From assembly GCF_023015615.1 (NCBI RefSeq), contig NZ_JALKAJ010000003.1:266949-330948 (forward strand): a stretch of DNA of 64,000 nt, read 5' to 3'. Below the pieces are notes generated by a model. It saw only the letters and a program-made list of their open reading frames with translations. It was not told the origin of the DNA and did not search any database. Made by a program: the position numbers and the translations under genes. This DNA is from Qipengyuania sp. S6317L1 (GTDB lineage: Bacteria > Pseudomonadota > Alphaproteobacteria > Sphingomonadales > Sphingomonadaceae). Below, one piece after another: positions 17,831 to 25,641 of this stretch (the stretch's first letter is position 1; each line of letters begins with the position of its first letter).

Positions 17831-18979
17831 CTAGATGCGTTCAGCCGAGGAGCGATAGGAATAGATCGACAGGGCGAGGACACTGATCGAAACAAGCGCC
17901 ATCAGTGCACATGTTCCGGCCCATCCGGCCCAATCATACACGCTCGTTCCCAATATGCTGCCCAAGGCACCGCCCACGAACATCAGCATGATATAGGATG
18001 TGGTTAGCCGTGTGCGGATTTCTGGCTCTTCGGTGAGGAAGGTCATGCGCCCCGTTACATCGATCGTGGGGCCGACCGCGTTGATGATAAAGAGGGGTAC
18101 GATGATCTGCCACACCGATCCGCCAAGCGGATAGAGCAGCGCAATGCCAGCGCACTGCGCAATCGCGGCAATCATTCGCGCCCGGCGCGGGCCGATTTTG
18201 TCTGCGAGCTTTCCCAGCCGCGGCGTGACGAAGATGCTGACAATGGCAATGCCCGCAAGATAGCCGACCGTGTCGACCCCGTAGCCCATGTCATCGCCGG
18301 TCAGATAAAGCGCAAGGCCAAGCCAGATTGCGATGAAGCTTGCGAAGTTGAGCGCCTGGATAACGCCTCCGATAACCATATCCCGATTGGATCGGGCAAT
18401 GGTAAAGACGGACAGGATGAGCGCGATGTAGCTGCTCCTTGGCCCCTTGTTCACTTTACCTTCGCTTCGCATGGCAACGGGCAAACACACTGTAATCCCA
18501 GCCATGAGGACGACTGCGCACCAATAGACAGCGCGCCATCCGAAAGTTTCCGCGACAATGCCAGCGCCAACGCGCGCGACCAGAATGCCGAAGATTACGC
18601 CCACCGTCAGTAGCGCCATCACCTGTCCCAGCCGTTCTGGCGCGACACGTTTCGAGGCAAAGGTGGGGATGAGATAGGGCGCGATGGTGACAAAACCCAG
18701 AAGCGTCGAGGCGAGCGTGAAAAGCGCAAAGCTTTCAGCCAGAGCCATGCCAAGCATGAACACGCTCTGCGCGCCCACGAACACAAGACTGAGTGTCTTG
18801 TTCGAATAGCGATCGCCCAAGGGAAGAAGCAGGAGAATGCCAAACACGAGCGCGAGCTGGTTCAGTGCCGGGACAATCCCGATCTGAGCATCGCTTACGC
18901 CGAAACTATCGGCGACCTCACCTACAATCGGGTGGATGTAATAGGCATTGGCCGTGACAATCGCGACTGTCACGGCCAA
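17831..18979 (-). CDS. Major facilitator superfamily transporter
   Basis: 382 aa from a TTG at 18979, with about 12 membrane helices and an MFS loop LADKIGPRRARM after helix 8. It resembles the DHA-type efflux branch (YajR/AraJ-like), but the substrate is unknown. The frame is open upstream to 19063, where CTG AAC GCT TCC would begin a 28-residue cytoplasmic head; that CTG overlaps the dehalogenase stop as CTGA and has AGG nearby. The TTG start would open directly in helix 1, so the longer form is plausible. It is the second gene after the dehalogenase. Confidence 0.85.
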   Translation of the reverse strand: MAVTVAIVTANAYYIHPIVGEVADSFGVSDAQIGIVPALNQLALVFGILLLLPLGDRYSNKTLSLVFVGAQSVFMLGMALAESFALFTLASTLLGFVTIAPYLIPTFASKRVAPERLGQVMALLTVGVIFGILVARVGAGIVAETFGWRAVYWCAVVLMAGITVCLPVAMRSEGKVNKGPRSSYIALILSVFTIARSNRDMVIGGVIQALNFASFIAIWLGLALYLTGDDMGYGVDTVGYLAGIAIVSIFVTPRLGKLADKIGPRRARMIAAIAQCAGIALLYPLGGSVWQIIVPLFIINAVGPTIDVTGRMTFLTEEPEIRTRLTTSYIMLMFVGGALGSILGTSVYDWAGWAGTCALMALVSISVLALSIYSYRSSAERI

Positions 18980-19059
18980 CGCATACTCCTGACCCTTGGT
19001 GAGATAGCCGAGCGATTGCGCCGATTGTTCCTTGGCAGGCTCGGGCGTGATGGAAGCGT

Positions 19060-19971
19060 TCAGATCACACCTGCTTTCTTAGCCATATCAATCACGCCTT
19101 TTGCGAGCTCCTTCGGTCTGTCTTCCTGACAAAAATGCCCGCAGGCCGAGAGCATGCCGTGAGGTTGACCTTTGGCACCGGCAATACTGTCAATAAGCGG
19201 CTGCGCAAGTCCGCCTGTGACCGGATCATCTTCACCAAACAGCGTGAGGAACGGTTTGCCAAAGCTGGCGAGGCCCTGCCAAGCGACCTTGTTCTGCGCG
19301 ATGCCTTGCATACCGTCCTCGACAGGCACCAGCGCAGGAAAAGCGCGTGCGCCGGCCTTGCTGGGTTCATCCGGAAAGGGCGCGTCGTAGGCTGCAATTT
19401 CATCGGTGCTGCGCTCGGTGGCGGTGGCGCGCTGGAGCAATTCACCGATTTTGAACTCGGGCGAACTCTTTGCAAATTCGCGCCATGCAAGGAAAGCAGG
19501 CGAGGGCGTGCCGCCGGTGGGCAGGAATGTGTTGGAAGCAACGACATATTGAAAGCGGTCTGGCTGTTCGCCGACAAGCCGTAGCCCCAGGAGCCCGCCC
19601 CAATCCTGACAGAACAGGCCCGCATCCCCCGGCACGATCACATCGCGCCATTGCGAGAGCCAATAGATGTGGCGGTCATATGTGTAGAAGCTGATGTCGT
19701 CTGGCTTATCGCTTTTGCCAAAGCCGATGAGATCCGGCGCAAGGCAACGGAAACCGGCATCGAGCAGGATCGGGATCATCTTTCGATAGAGAAAGCTCCA
19801 ACTGGGCTCGCCATGAAAAAGCAGCACGGCAGGCGCGTCCTTTGGCCCCTCGTCCACATAGTGCATCCGGCCCTTATGCCCGCTGCCAAGATCGATCTCT
19901 AACCAGTTCTCCGCGAAAGGATAATCGGGAATGCTTGCGAAGCGCGAAAGGTCAGCCTGAAGAACTTTCAT
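19060..19971 (-). CDS. Haloalkane dehalogenase (HLD-I/DhlA-like)
   Basis: 303 aa; alpha/beta hydrolase that hydrolyses carbon-halogen bonds. It shows HGEPSWSFLYRKM (oxyanion loop), nucleophile Asp123 in CQDWGG with halide-binding Trp124, acid Asp248 or Asp249 in GEDDPVTGG, and base His279 in CGHFCQED. The HGEPSW form and a cap Trp (about 163) favour subfamily I. The ATG at 19971 is used; 57 more codons are open upstream but unsupported. Its stop overlaps the likely start of the MFS gene, so enzyme and transporter are probably co-translated. The natural substrate is unknown. Confidence 0.87.
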   Translation of the reverse strand: MKVLQADLSRFASIPDYPFAENWLEIDLGSGHKGRMHYVDEGPKDAPAVLLFHGEPSWSFLYRKMIPILLDAGFRCLAPDLIGFGKSDKPDDISFYTYDRHIYWLSQWRDVIVPGDAGLFCQDWGGLLGLRLVGEQPDRFQYVVASNTFLPTGGTPSPAFLAWREFAKSSPEFKIGELLQRATATERSTDEIAAYDAPFPDEPSKAGARAFPALVPVEDGMQGIAQNKVAWQGLASFGKPFLTLFGEDDPVTGGLAQPLIDSIAGAKGQPHGMLSACGHFCQEDRPKELAKGVIDMAKKAGVI

Positions 19972-20090
19972 GATGGTGGTCTCCCGTTTCAATGGAGAGA
20001 TAGGTAGCATGAAACAACCGATTGTGTTTGAAATTTGCAGCGAGCCTCCTGATAAGGCGCGCAAAACACCCGAGAGAGAGAGGATCAGGA

Positions 20091-21251
20091 ATGTCCCAAG
20101 AGAGCGAAGAGCTCGCCGAAATCCGCCGCTCGGTAAGAGCATTGTGTGATGGTTTTCCGGGCGAGTACTGGCGCGAAAAGGATGCAGCGCGCGAATATCC
20201 GGGCGAATTTGTCGATGCTTTGACCAAGGCTGGCTTTCTTGCTGCGCTTATTCCGACCGAATACGGCGGTAGCGGGCTCAGCCTTGATGCGGCCTGTGTC
20301 ATCATGGAGGAAATTCAGGCGAGCGGGTGCAACGGCAGTTCGGCTCACGCGCAAATGTACATCATGAATACGCTTCTGCGGTATGGGTCCGAGGAACAGA
20401 AGGCGCAGTATTTGCCGCGCATCGCCAAAGGTGCACTGCGATTGCAGGCATTTGGCGTTTCAGAACCCACCAGTGGTACAGATACGCTCAGCTTAAAGAC
20501 ACGGGCGGTGCGTGAAGGCGATCATTACATCGTTTCAGGCCAGAAGATCTGGACCAGCAGAGCCGAACATTCCGACCTCATGCTGTTGCTTGCAAGAACC
20601 ACCCCTCGCGAGGATGTCGCAAAGAAAACCGAAGGCTTATCGATCTTTCTTGTCGATATGCAGGATGCGCTCAAGAACGGTATGAGCGTCAAACCCATTC
20701 GCACCATGATGAACCATTCATCGTGCGAGGTATTTTTCGACGATCTGCATATTCCGGCAAGCAGTCTTGTGGGGGAAGAGGGTAAGGGCTTTCGCTACAT
20801 CCTTTCAGGCATGAACGCGGAGCGCATTCTGATCGCGGCGGAGTGCATTGGCGATGCGAAGTGGTTCATCGAGCAAGCGCGCACCTATGCCAGCGACCGC
20901 ACAGTCTTCTCCCGGCCCATCGGTCAAAACCAGGGCGTACAGTTTCCAATTGCGCGAAGCTATGCGCAGGTGTGCGCCGCTGAACTGATGGTGCATCACG
21001 CGGCGCGAGCCTATGACGAAGGCGGAAATCCCGGCGCAGAGGCCAATATGGCCAAACTTCTCGCGTCCGAGGCGAGCTGGGCTGCTGCTGACATGTGCGT
21101 TCAAACCTTCGGCGGATTTGGTTTTGCAGAAGAATACGACGTTGAACGCAAATTTCGTGAGGCGCGGCTCTATACCGTCGCCCCGATTTCAACCAATCTA
21201 ATCCTGTCCTATTTGGCAGAACACGTGCTGGGTTTGCCTCGCTCTTATTAG
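20091..21251 (+). CDS. Acyl-CoA dehydrogenase family protein
   Basis: 386 aa; FAD enzyme that introduces an alpha-beta double bond in an acyl-CoA. Recognisable blocks are FGVSEPTSGTDT (FAD/substrate contact), VSGQKIWTS, and the C-terminal CVQTFGGFGFAEEYDVERKFREARLYTVAPISTN of the family, where the usual Gly-Gly motif is intact. The ATG at 20091 follows AGGATCAGGA. It is divergent from the dehalogenase across 119 bp. The specific acyl chain cannot be deduced. Confidence 0.9.
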   Translation: MSQESEELAEIRRSVRALCDGFPGEYWREKDAAREYPGEFVDALTKAGFLAALIPTEYGGSGLSLDAACVIMEEIQASGCNGSSAHAQMYIMNTLLRYGSEEQKAQYLPRIAKGALRLQAFGVSEPTSGTDTLSLKTRAVREGDHYIVSGQKIWTSRAEHSDLMLLLARTTPREDVAKKTEGLSIFLVDMQDALKNGMSVKPIRTMMNHSSCEVFFDDLHIPASSLVGEEGKGFRYILSGMNAERILIAAECIGDAKWFIEQARTYASDRTVFSRPIGQNQGVQFPIARSYAQVCAAELMVHHAARAYDEGGNPGAEANMAKLLASEASWAAADMCVQTFGGFGFAEEYDVERKFREARLYTVAPISTNLILSYLAEHVLGLPRSY

Positions 21252-21254
21252 GCA

Positions 21255-21269
21255 TTTTTACCAATTTGG
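21255..21269 (+). repeat. TTTTTACCAAWTTGG motif, copy 1
   Basis: TTTTTACCAATTTGG lies directly after the acyl-CoA dehydrogenase stop and 85 nt before the FtsB-like start. It differs at one base from the copy at 21686-21700. The core CCAAWTTGG is palindromic. Confidence 0.5.
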
Positions 21270-21353
21270 CGCGAAATCTCGACGCTCATTCGCATTTCGC
21301 TTGCATGGGGGCGTTAACTGTGATTCTGTGAGGATAGAAGGACAGGGATACCC

Positions 21354-21650
21354 ATGCGCAGACAACCACAAGAACACGTGAAGCAAAGCCTTGCGCTTGT
21401 TTTGCTTGTGGTGCTTACCGTTGGCGCAATCGCGGGGCCCACGGGCCTTCTTGCATGGGCTGAAAATTCCGAAGTTCTCGCTGAACGCGAAGCGCGCATT
21501 ACCGCGCTCACCGAAAAGCGCGACGCATTGAAGAACCGCGTCGAATTGCTCGACCCCAATGGCGCCGATCCGGATCTTGTAGGCGAACTGGTGCGCAAGG
21601 ATCTTGGTGTGCTTCACCCGGATGAAATCGTCGTGACCTTGGAAGACTGA
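21354..21650 (+). CDS. FtsB/DivIC-like septum formation initiator
   Basis: 98 aa. A single membrane helix (about residues 13-31) is followed by a coiled coil (ENSEVLAEREARITALTEKR and on, residues 37-64) and DLVGELVRKDLGVLHPDEIVV, the FtsB/DivIC C-terminal block. FtsB links FtsL and FtsQ in the divisome. In alphaproteobacteria this gene typically precedes pdhA, as here. The sequence is too short to assign the symbol ftsB safely. Confidence 0.85.
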   Translation: MRRQPQEHVKQSLALVLLVVLTVGAIAGPTGLLAWAENSEVLAEREARITALTEKRDALKNRVELLDPNGADPDLVGELVRKDLGVLHPDEIVVTLED

Positions 21651-21685
21651 CCATTTCGCGCTTAATTGGTTGTCCAGTTCAAGAC

Positions 21686-21700
21686 TTTTTACCAAATTGG
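21686..21700 (+). repeat. TTTTTACCAAWTTGG motif, copy 2
   Basis: TTTTTACCAAATTGG, 125 nt before the pdhA start. The two copies flank the FtsB-like gene and each stands upstream of a gene, as an operator pair might. Confidence 0.5.
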
Positions 21701-21824
21701 TAATTTAATACCTATGCATTGCGCTTGACGTTGCGGAACCCTTAGCGCCCTGCCTATATCGGTGGTGAGACGGCGATTTTGGCACCACTGTGAAAATCGA
21801 CCGCAAGTGAGAAGGGATAATACT

Positions 21825-22919
21825 TTGGCCAAAAAGCCCGCCGCAAAAAAAGCCGCACCCAAGAAAGCGCCGGCATCGCCAGCGCCTTCGGATGATACAG
21901 ATTTCATCCTTCACTCGCTTCAGGAAGAGTTCGAGAAGAACAAGAGCTTCGCTGCGAATGATGATCAAATGCTTGAGTTCTACAAGCAGATGCTTCTTAT
22001 CCGGCGGTTTGAAGAGAAGGCGGGCCAGCTCTACGGTCTTGGGCTGATTGGCGGCTTCTGTCACTTGTATATCGGTCAGGAAGCGGTCGCGATCGGCCTT
22101 CAATCGGCGCTCGACAACGACACGGATAGTGTGATTACCGGCTACCGCGACCACGGCCACATGCTTGCCTATGGTATTGATCCAAAGGTCATCATGGCAG
22201 AGCTGACCGGCCGTGAAGCTGGTATTTCCAAGGGCAAGGGCGGGTCGATGCACATGTTCTCGACCGAGCACAAATTCTACGGTGGCCACGGTATCGTGGG
22301 CGCTCAAGTGGCTCTTGGCGGCGGCCTCGCTCTTGCGCACCAATACAATGAGGATGGTGGGCTTTGCCTTGCATATTTCGGTGATGGCGCTGCGAACCAG
22401 GGCCAGGTCTACGAGACTTTCAATATGGCGGCGCTCTGGAAACTGCCGATCGTATTCGTGGTCGAGGATAACCAATACGCAATGGGAACATCGAGTTCGC
22501 GCTCGTCGGCTGAGACCCGCTTCCACCGCCGCGGCACGGCTTTCCGCATTCCGGGCATGGATGTGAACGGCATGGACGTCCTTGAGGTGCGTGCCGCCGC
22601 CGAAGTCGCGTTCAAACACGTGCGCGAGGGCAAGGGACCTGTTTTGATGGAGTTGAACACCTATCGCTATCGCGGCCACTCCATGTCTGACCCAGCCAAA
22701 TACCGCACCCGCGACGAAGTGCAGGAACAACGCGAGAAGCATGATCCGATTGAGCGGCTTAAACGCACGCTGATTGAGAAAGGCCATGATGAGGCCGACC
22801 TCAAGGCTATCGATAAGGACATCCGTAAGATCGTGACCGAAGCCGCTGACTTCTCGGAAAGCTCTCCCGAGCCAGCGCCATCTGAGCTCTACACCGATGT
22901 TCTGGTGGAGAACTACTAA
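21825..22919 (+). CDS. pdhA: Pyruvate dehydrogenase E1 component, alpha subunit
   Basis: 364 aa; with PdhB it decarboxylates pyruvate using thiamine diphosphate. The Lys/Ala/Pro-rich N-terminus ([14 protein letters not shown]) is followed by the E1-alpha domain: [17 protein letters not shown], and the ThDP site GDGAANQGQ ending in [21 protein letters not shown] holds the phosphorylation-loop region. The start is TTG at 21825 with GAAGGGA before it; no ATG fits. The TAA overlaps the ATG of pdhB by one base. Confidence 0.95.
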   Translation: MAKKPAAKKAAPKKAPASPAPSDDTDFILHSLQEEFEKNKSFAANDDQMLEFYKQMLLIRRFEEKAGQLYGLGLIGGFCHLYIGQEAVAIGLQSALDNDTDSVITGYRDHGHMLAYGIDPKVIMAELTGREAGISKGKGGSMHMFSTEHKFYGGHGIVGAQVALGGGLALAHQYNEDGGLCLAYFGDGAANQGQVYETFNMAALWKLPIVFVVEDNQYAMGTSSSRSSAETRFHRRGTAFRIPGMDVNGMDVLEVRAAAEVAFKHVREGKGPVLMELNTYRYRGHSMSDPAKYRTRDEVQEQREKHDPIERLKRTLIEKGHDEADLKAIDKDIRKIVTEAADFSESSPEPAPSELYTDVLVENY

Positions 22920-24286
22920 TGGCTATCGAACTCAAAATGCCCGCGCTTTCGCCCACGATGGAAGAAGGCACGCTTGCCCGATGGCTGAAGGCAGAAGGCG
23001 ACACGATCGAGCCCGGCGATATCATTGCCGAGATTGAAACCGACAAGGCGACGATGGAATTTGAAGCCATCGATGAAGGTGTCCTGTCCAAGATCCTTGT
23101 CGAGGAAGGCACCGAAAATGTCGCTGTCGGCACGGTGATCGCCCATATGGAAGGCGAGGGCGCCGAGGCCTCTCCCACCCCGACACCAACACCAACACCG
23201 GCGCCTGCTCCGACACCGACGCCTGCGCCAGAAGCCTCTACTGCCGACGCACCGCCCAAGGCTGCGGCACGGGCGAATGATCCTGCGATCCCTGAAGGCA
23301 CCAGCTTCACCTCCACTACCGTTCGCGAAGCACTTCGCGATGGGATGGCCGAAGAGATGCGCGCCGACCCTCGCGTATTTGTCATGGGCGAGGAAGTCGC
23401 GGAATATCAGGGCGCGTATAAGGTTACCCAGGGGCTGCTCGATGAGTTTGGTCCCAAGAGGGTTATCGACACCCCGATCACCGAGTATGGCTTTGCTGGC
23501 ATCGGCGCAGGTGCTGCGATGGGCGGGCTTCGTCCTATTGTCGAGTTCATGACCTTCAACTTCGCCATGCAGGCGATTGACCACATCATCAACTCGGCGG
23601 CCAAGACCAATTATATGTCCGGCGGGCAGATGCGCTGTCCCATCGTGTTCCGTGGCCCCAATGGCGCGGCGAGCCGTGTGGGCGCGCAGCACTCGCAAAA
23701 CTATGGTCCATGGTATGCAAGCGTTCCGGGTCTCATCGTTATTGCGCCTTACGATGCCTCCGATGCGAAGGGGCTGATGAAGGCGGCGATCCGTTCCGAG
23801 GATCCTGTAGTCTTCCTTGAGAACGAGCTTGTTTACGGGCGCAGCTTTGACGTTCCTGACCTCGATGATCACGTGCTTCCTATCGGCAAGGCGCGGATAA
23901 TGCGCGAGGGTAAGGATGCGACCATCGTTTCCTACTCGATCGGCGTGGGACTTGCGCTCGAAGCGGCCGAGACTTTGGCGGAAGAAGGAATAGACGCAGA
24001 AGTCATTGATCTGCGCACGCTTCGCCCGCTGGATAAGGAGACCGTGCTCAAAAGCCTTGCCAAGACCAATCGCCTGGTAATTGCTGAGGAAGGTTGGCCG
24101 ACATGCTCTATCGCGTCCGAAATCGTCGCGATTTGCATGGACGAGGGTTTCGACGATCTCGATGCGCCGGTCACGCGGGTCTGCAATGAGGACGTGCCTT
24201 TGCCTTATGCCGCCAACCTTGAGAAGCTTGCATTGATCGACGCGCCGCGTATCGTCGAGGCCGTCAAAAAGGTCTGCTATAAGTAA
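22919..24286 (+). CDS. pdhB: Pyruvate dehydrogenase E1 beta subunit with N-terminal lipoyl domain
   Basis: 455 aa. Residues 1-80 are a lipoyl domain with Lys43 in ETDKATMEF as the attachment site. A Pro/Thr/Ala linker (about residues 83-117, repeated PTP units) then leads to the E1-beta transketolase-like domain with [21 protein letters not shown] and [20 protein letters not shown]. The lipoyl fusion is known in sphingomonads and rhizobia. It is translationally coupled to pdhA. E2 is not in the window; an lpd gene is at 62.6 kb. Confidence 0.95.
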   Translation: MAIELKMPALSPTMEEGTLARWLKAEGDTIEPGDIIAEIETDKATMEFEAIDEGVLSKILVEEGTENVAVGTVIAHMEGEGAEASPTPTPTPTPAPAPTPTPAPEASTADAPPKAAARANDPAIPEGTSFTSTTVREALRDGMAEEMRADPRVFVMGEEVAEYQGAYKVTQGLLDEFGPKRVIDTPITEYGFAGIGAGAAMGGLRPIVEFMTFNFAMQAIDHIINSAAKTNYMSGGQMRCPIVFRGPNGAASRVGAQHSQNYGPWYASVPGLIVIAPYDASDAKGLMKAAIRSEDPVVFLENELVYGRSFDVPDLDDHVLPIGKARIMREGKDATIVSYSIGVGLALEAAETLAEEGIDAEVIDLRTLRPLDKETVLKSLAKTNRLVIAEEGWPTCSIASEIVAICMDEGFDDLDAPVTRVCNEDVPLPYAANLEKLALIDAPRIVEAVKKVCYK

Positions 24287-24289
24287 GAA

Positions 24290-24325
24290 AAAAGGGGAGG
24301 GTGGCCACCGCCACTCTCCCCTTTT
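24290..24325. terminator. Bidirectional terminator between pdhB and the Tad genes
   Basis: AAAAGGGGAG (24290-24299) pairs with CTCCCCTTTT (24316-24325); GTGG/CCAC extends the stem. T-tracts flank it on each strand, suiting the convergent pdhB and TadE-like genes. Confidence 0.88.
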
Positions 24326-24349
24326 GACTTTTCGCCAAGATTTGACCGG

Positions 24350-25048
24350 TTAATTGAGGTCCTTGGTGTATTGATTGCACCGCGCCACCGGGCTTACCGG
24401 GTTGGTCTGCTGCAAACCGCTCAAATCGCGCACATCGCGAATGTTGAATGCAGCTTCGTATTGAAACTCTTTCTCGCCGAAAAGTTCAAACGGCGTGATG
24501 TGGTCGTAGGTGTAGTAAAGCTCAACGAAGATCACCGCTGTACCATCGCTGGCGGTCACCGGTTTCGTCGGTTCACCCATGCCCTTGAAACCATTGCCAT
24601 TGGCGCCTGTTCCCTCGGACCCATATTTGGAATCCTTCATCTTCGCCCCGCGACACCGCTGCCACGCGATCCATTGCCCGCCATCGTCGTTGACCTGCAG
24701 GCTTGAAATGATGATGCGGCCATTCTCGAAGATATCATAGCTTTCGCCGAGCCGTTCTGCGCCGACGAAAGTGCCGTTGATATCCTGTTCTGTCACGACC
24801 TGCGCTGCCAGAGCGCTGTCACCCACGCGGCTCGCGTTATCGGCGACCTGCATGGCAATCTGGCTCATCTGCATATGCGAGATCGCGAAATAGGCAGTCT
24901 CAGTGCCAAGCATTCCCATGCTGAGAGTGATCGGCGCTGCGAAGGCGAATTCGGTAAGCGCGATGGCGGAATTGTCGCGCGCGAGGGTGCGCAGTTTCTT
25001 GGCTGCATTTCGCAGACGCGAGAATTTGGGGGCTTTGATCATGCTCAC
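24350..25048 (-). CDS. TadE-like pilus assembly protein
   Basis: About 232 aa. A basic head (KLRTLARDNSAIALTEFAFAAP) enters one membrane helix; the conserved Glu in ALTEFAFAAP is the TadE-type pseudopilin mark. The remainder is predicted periplasmic. I favour GTG at 25048, since GTGA overlaps the upstream stop and AGGGA lies 7 nt before; ATG at 25042 is the alternative. It is the third of three linked Tad-type genes. No tad secretion ATPase or secretin is in the window. Confidence 0.8.
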   Translation of the reverse strand: MSMIKAPKFSRLRNAAKKLRTLARDNSAIALTEFAFAAPITLSMGMLGTETAYFAISHMQMSQIAMQVADNASRVGDSALAAQVVTEQDINGTFVGAERLGESYDIFENGRIIISSLQVNDDGGQWIAWQRCRGAKMKDSKYGSEGTGANGNGFKGMGEPTKPVTASDGTAVIFVELYYTYDHITPFELFGEKEFQYEAAFNIRDVRDLSGLQQTNPVSPVARCNQYTKDLN

Positions 25049-25641
25049 GCGCAATTCCCTTGTGATACACTCTTGACCTGTTCGGCGTAAGGTTGGTTGC
25101 GAAGAACGGTCGAGGCGCTCAGATTGATGGTTTCGGAAAGGCCCGCCAGATAGGCCATCGGCAAAAGCCGGTCGTAGCTGACGTTGACGGTGTAAAGCAC
25201 CGCGTCCTTTGCCCCGCCGATGCCTTCAGCACCGCGGTTCGTATCGTATTGACCGTTGTTGTTGTAATCGATGTAAGGCTCGCCAGCGTCGCATTTTCCG
25301 TTGCCGTTGGTATCGGTGTATTCTTCAGGCTGACCGATATCCTCGAATTCGAAGTGCGAGAGCTTAATAAGTTCGATTTCTGCAGTTGCGGGCACGACAT
25401 TGCGAACCTGTGCAATCACAGCATCATCAATGTCATCCTGCTTGACCACGCCGGTTTCCAAGGTGAGGTCGCGCGCAGCTTTTTGAATGGCACCGCTCAT
25501 AAGCGAGTTGGTGTAGCTGGAGTGGGCCATGTCAAAAATGCCCATGATGAGCAGGATCAGGACCGGCGCGACCAGAGCGAACTCCGTTAATGCCGCGCCG
25601 TCTGTGTCGCGCTTCAAGCCTTGTGCTTTCGTGATAGCCAT
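25045..25641 (-). CDS. TadE-like protein with calcium-type loops
   Basis: 198 aa. Residues 14-45 show the TadE signal GAALTEFALVAPVLILLIMGIFD. Near residues 110-133, two adjacent Asp/Asn/Gly loops (DTNGNGKCDAGE and DYNNNGQYD) look like EF-hand or dockerin calcium sites in the periplasmic part. It is coupled on both sides: TAATG with the TadG gene and GTGA with the following TadE-like gene. Confidence 0.82.
   Translation of the reverse strand: MAITKAQGLKRDTDGAALTEFALVAPVLILLIMGIFDMAHSSYTNSLMSGAIQKAARDLTLETGVVKQDDIDDAVIAQVRNVVPATAEIELIKLSHFEFEDIGQPEEYTDTNGNGKCDAGEPYIDYNNNGQYDTNRGAEGIGGAKDAVLYTVNVSYDRLLPMAYLAGLSETINLSASTVLRNQPYAEQVKSVSQGNCA

Noticed and set aside
21705..22787. Minus-strand open frame of 360 codons opposite pdhA
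   Set aside because: The plus-strand translation is an unambiguous E1-alpha with the ThDP motif. The antisense reading is compositionally odd and unlike any family I know.
23178..23230. Repeated ACACCAACACCG-type bases that could suggest a CRISPR or minisatellite
   Set aside because: They encode the Pro/Thr/Ala linker after the PdhB lipoyl domain and are in frame; there are no spacers.
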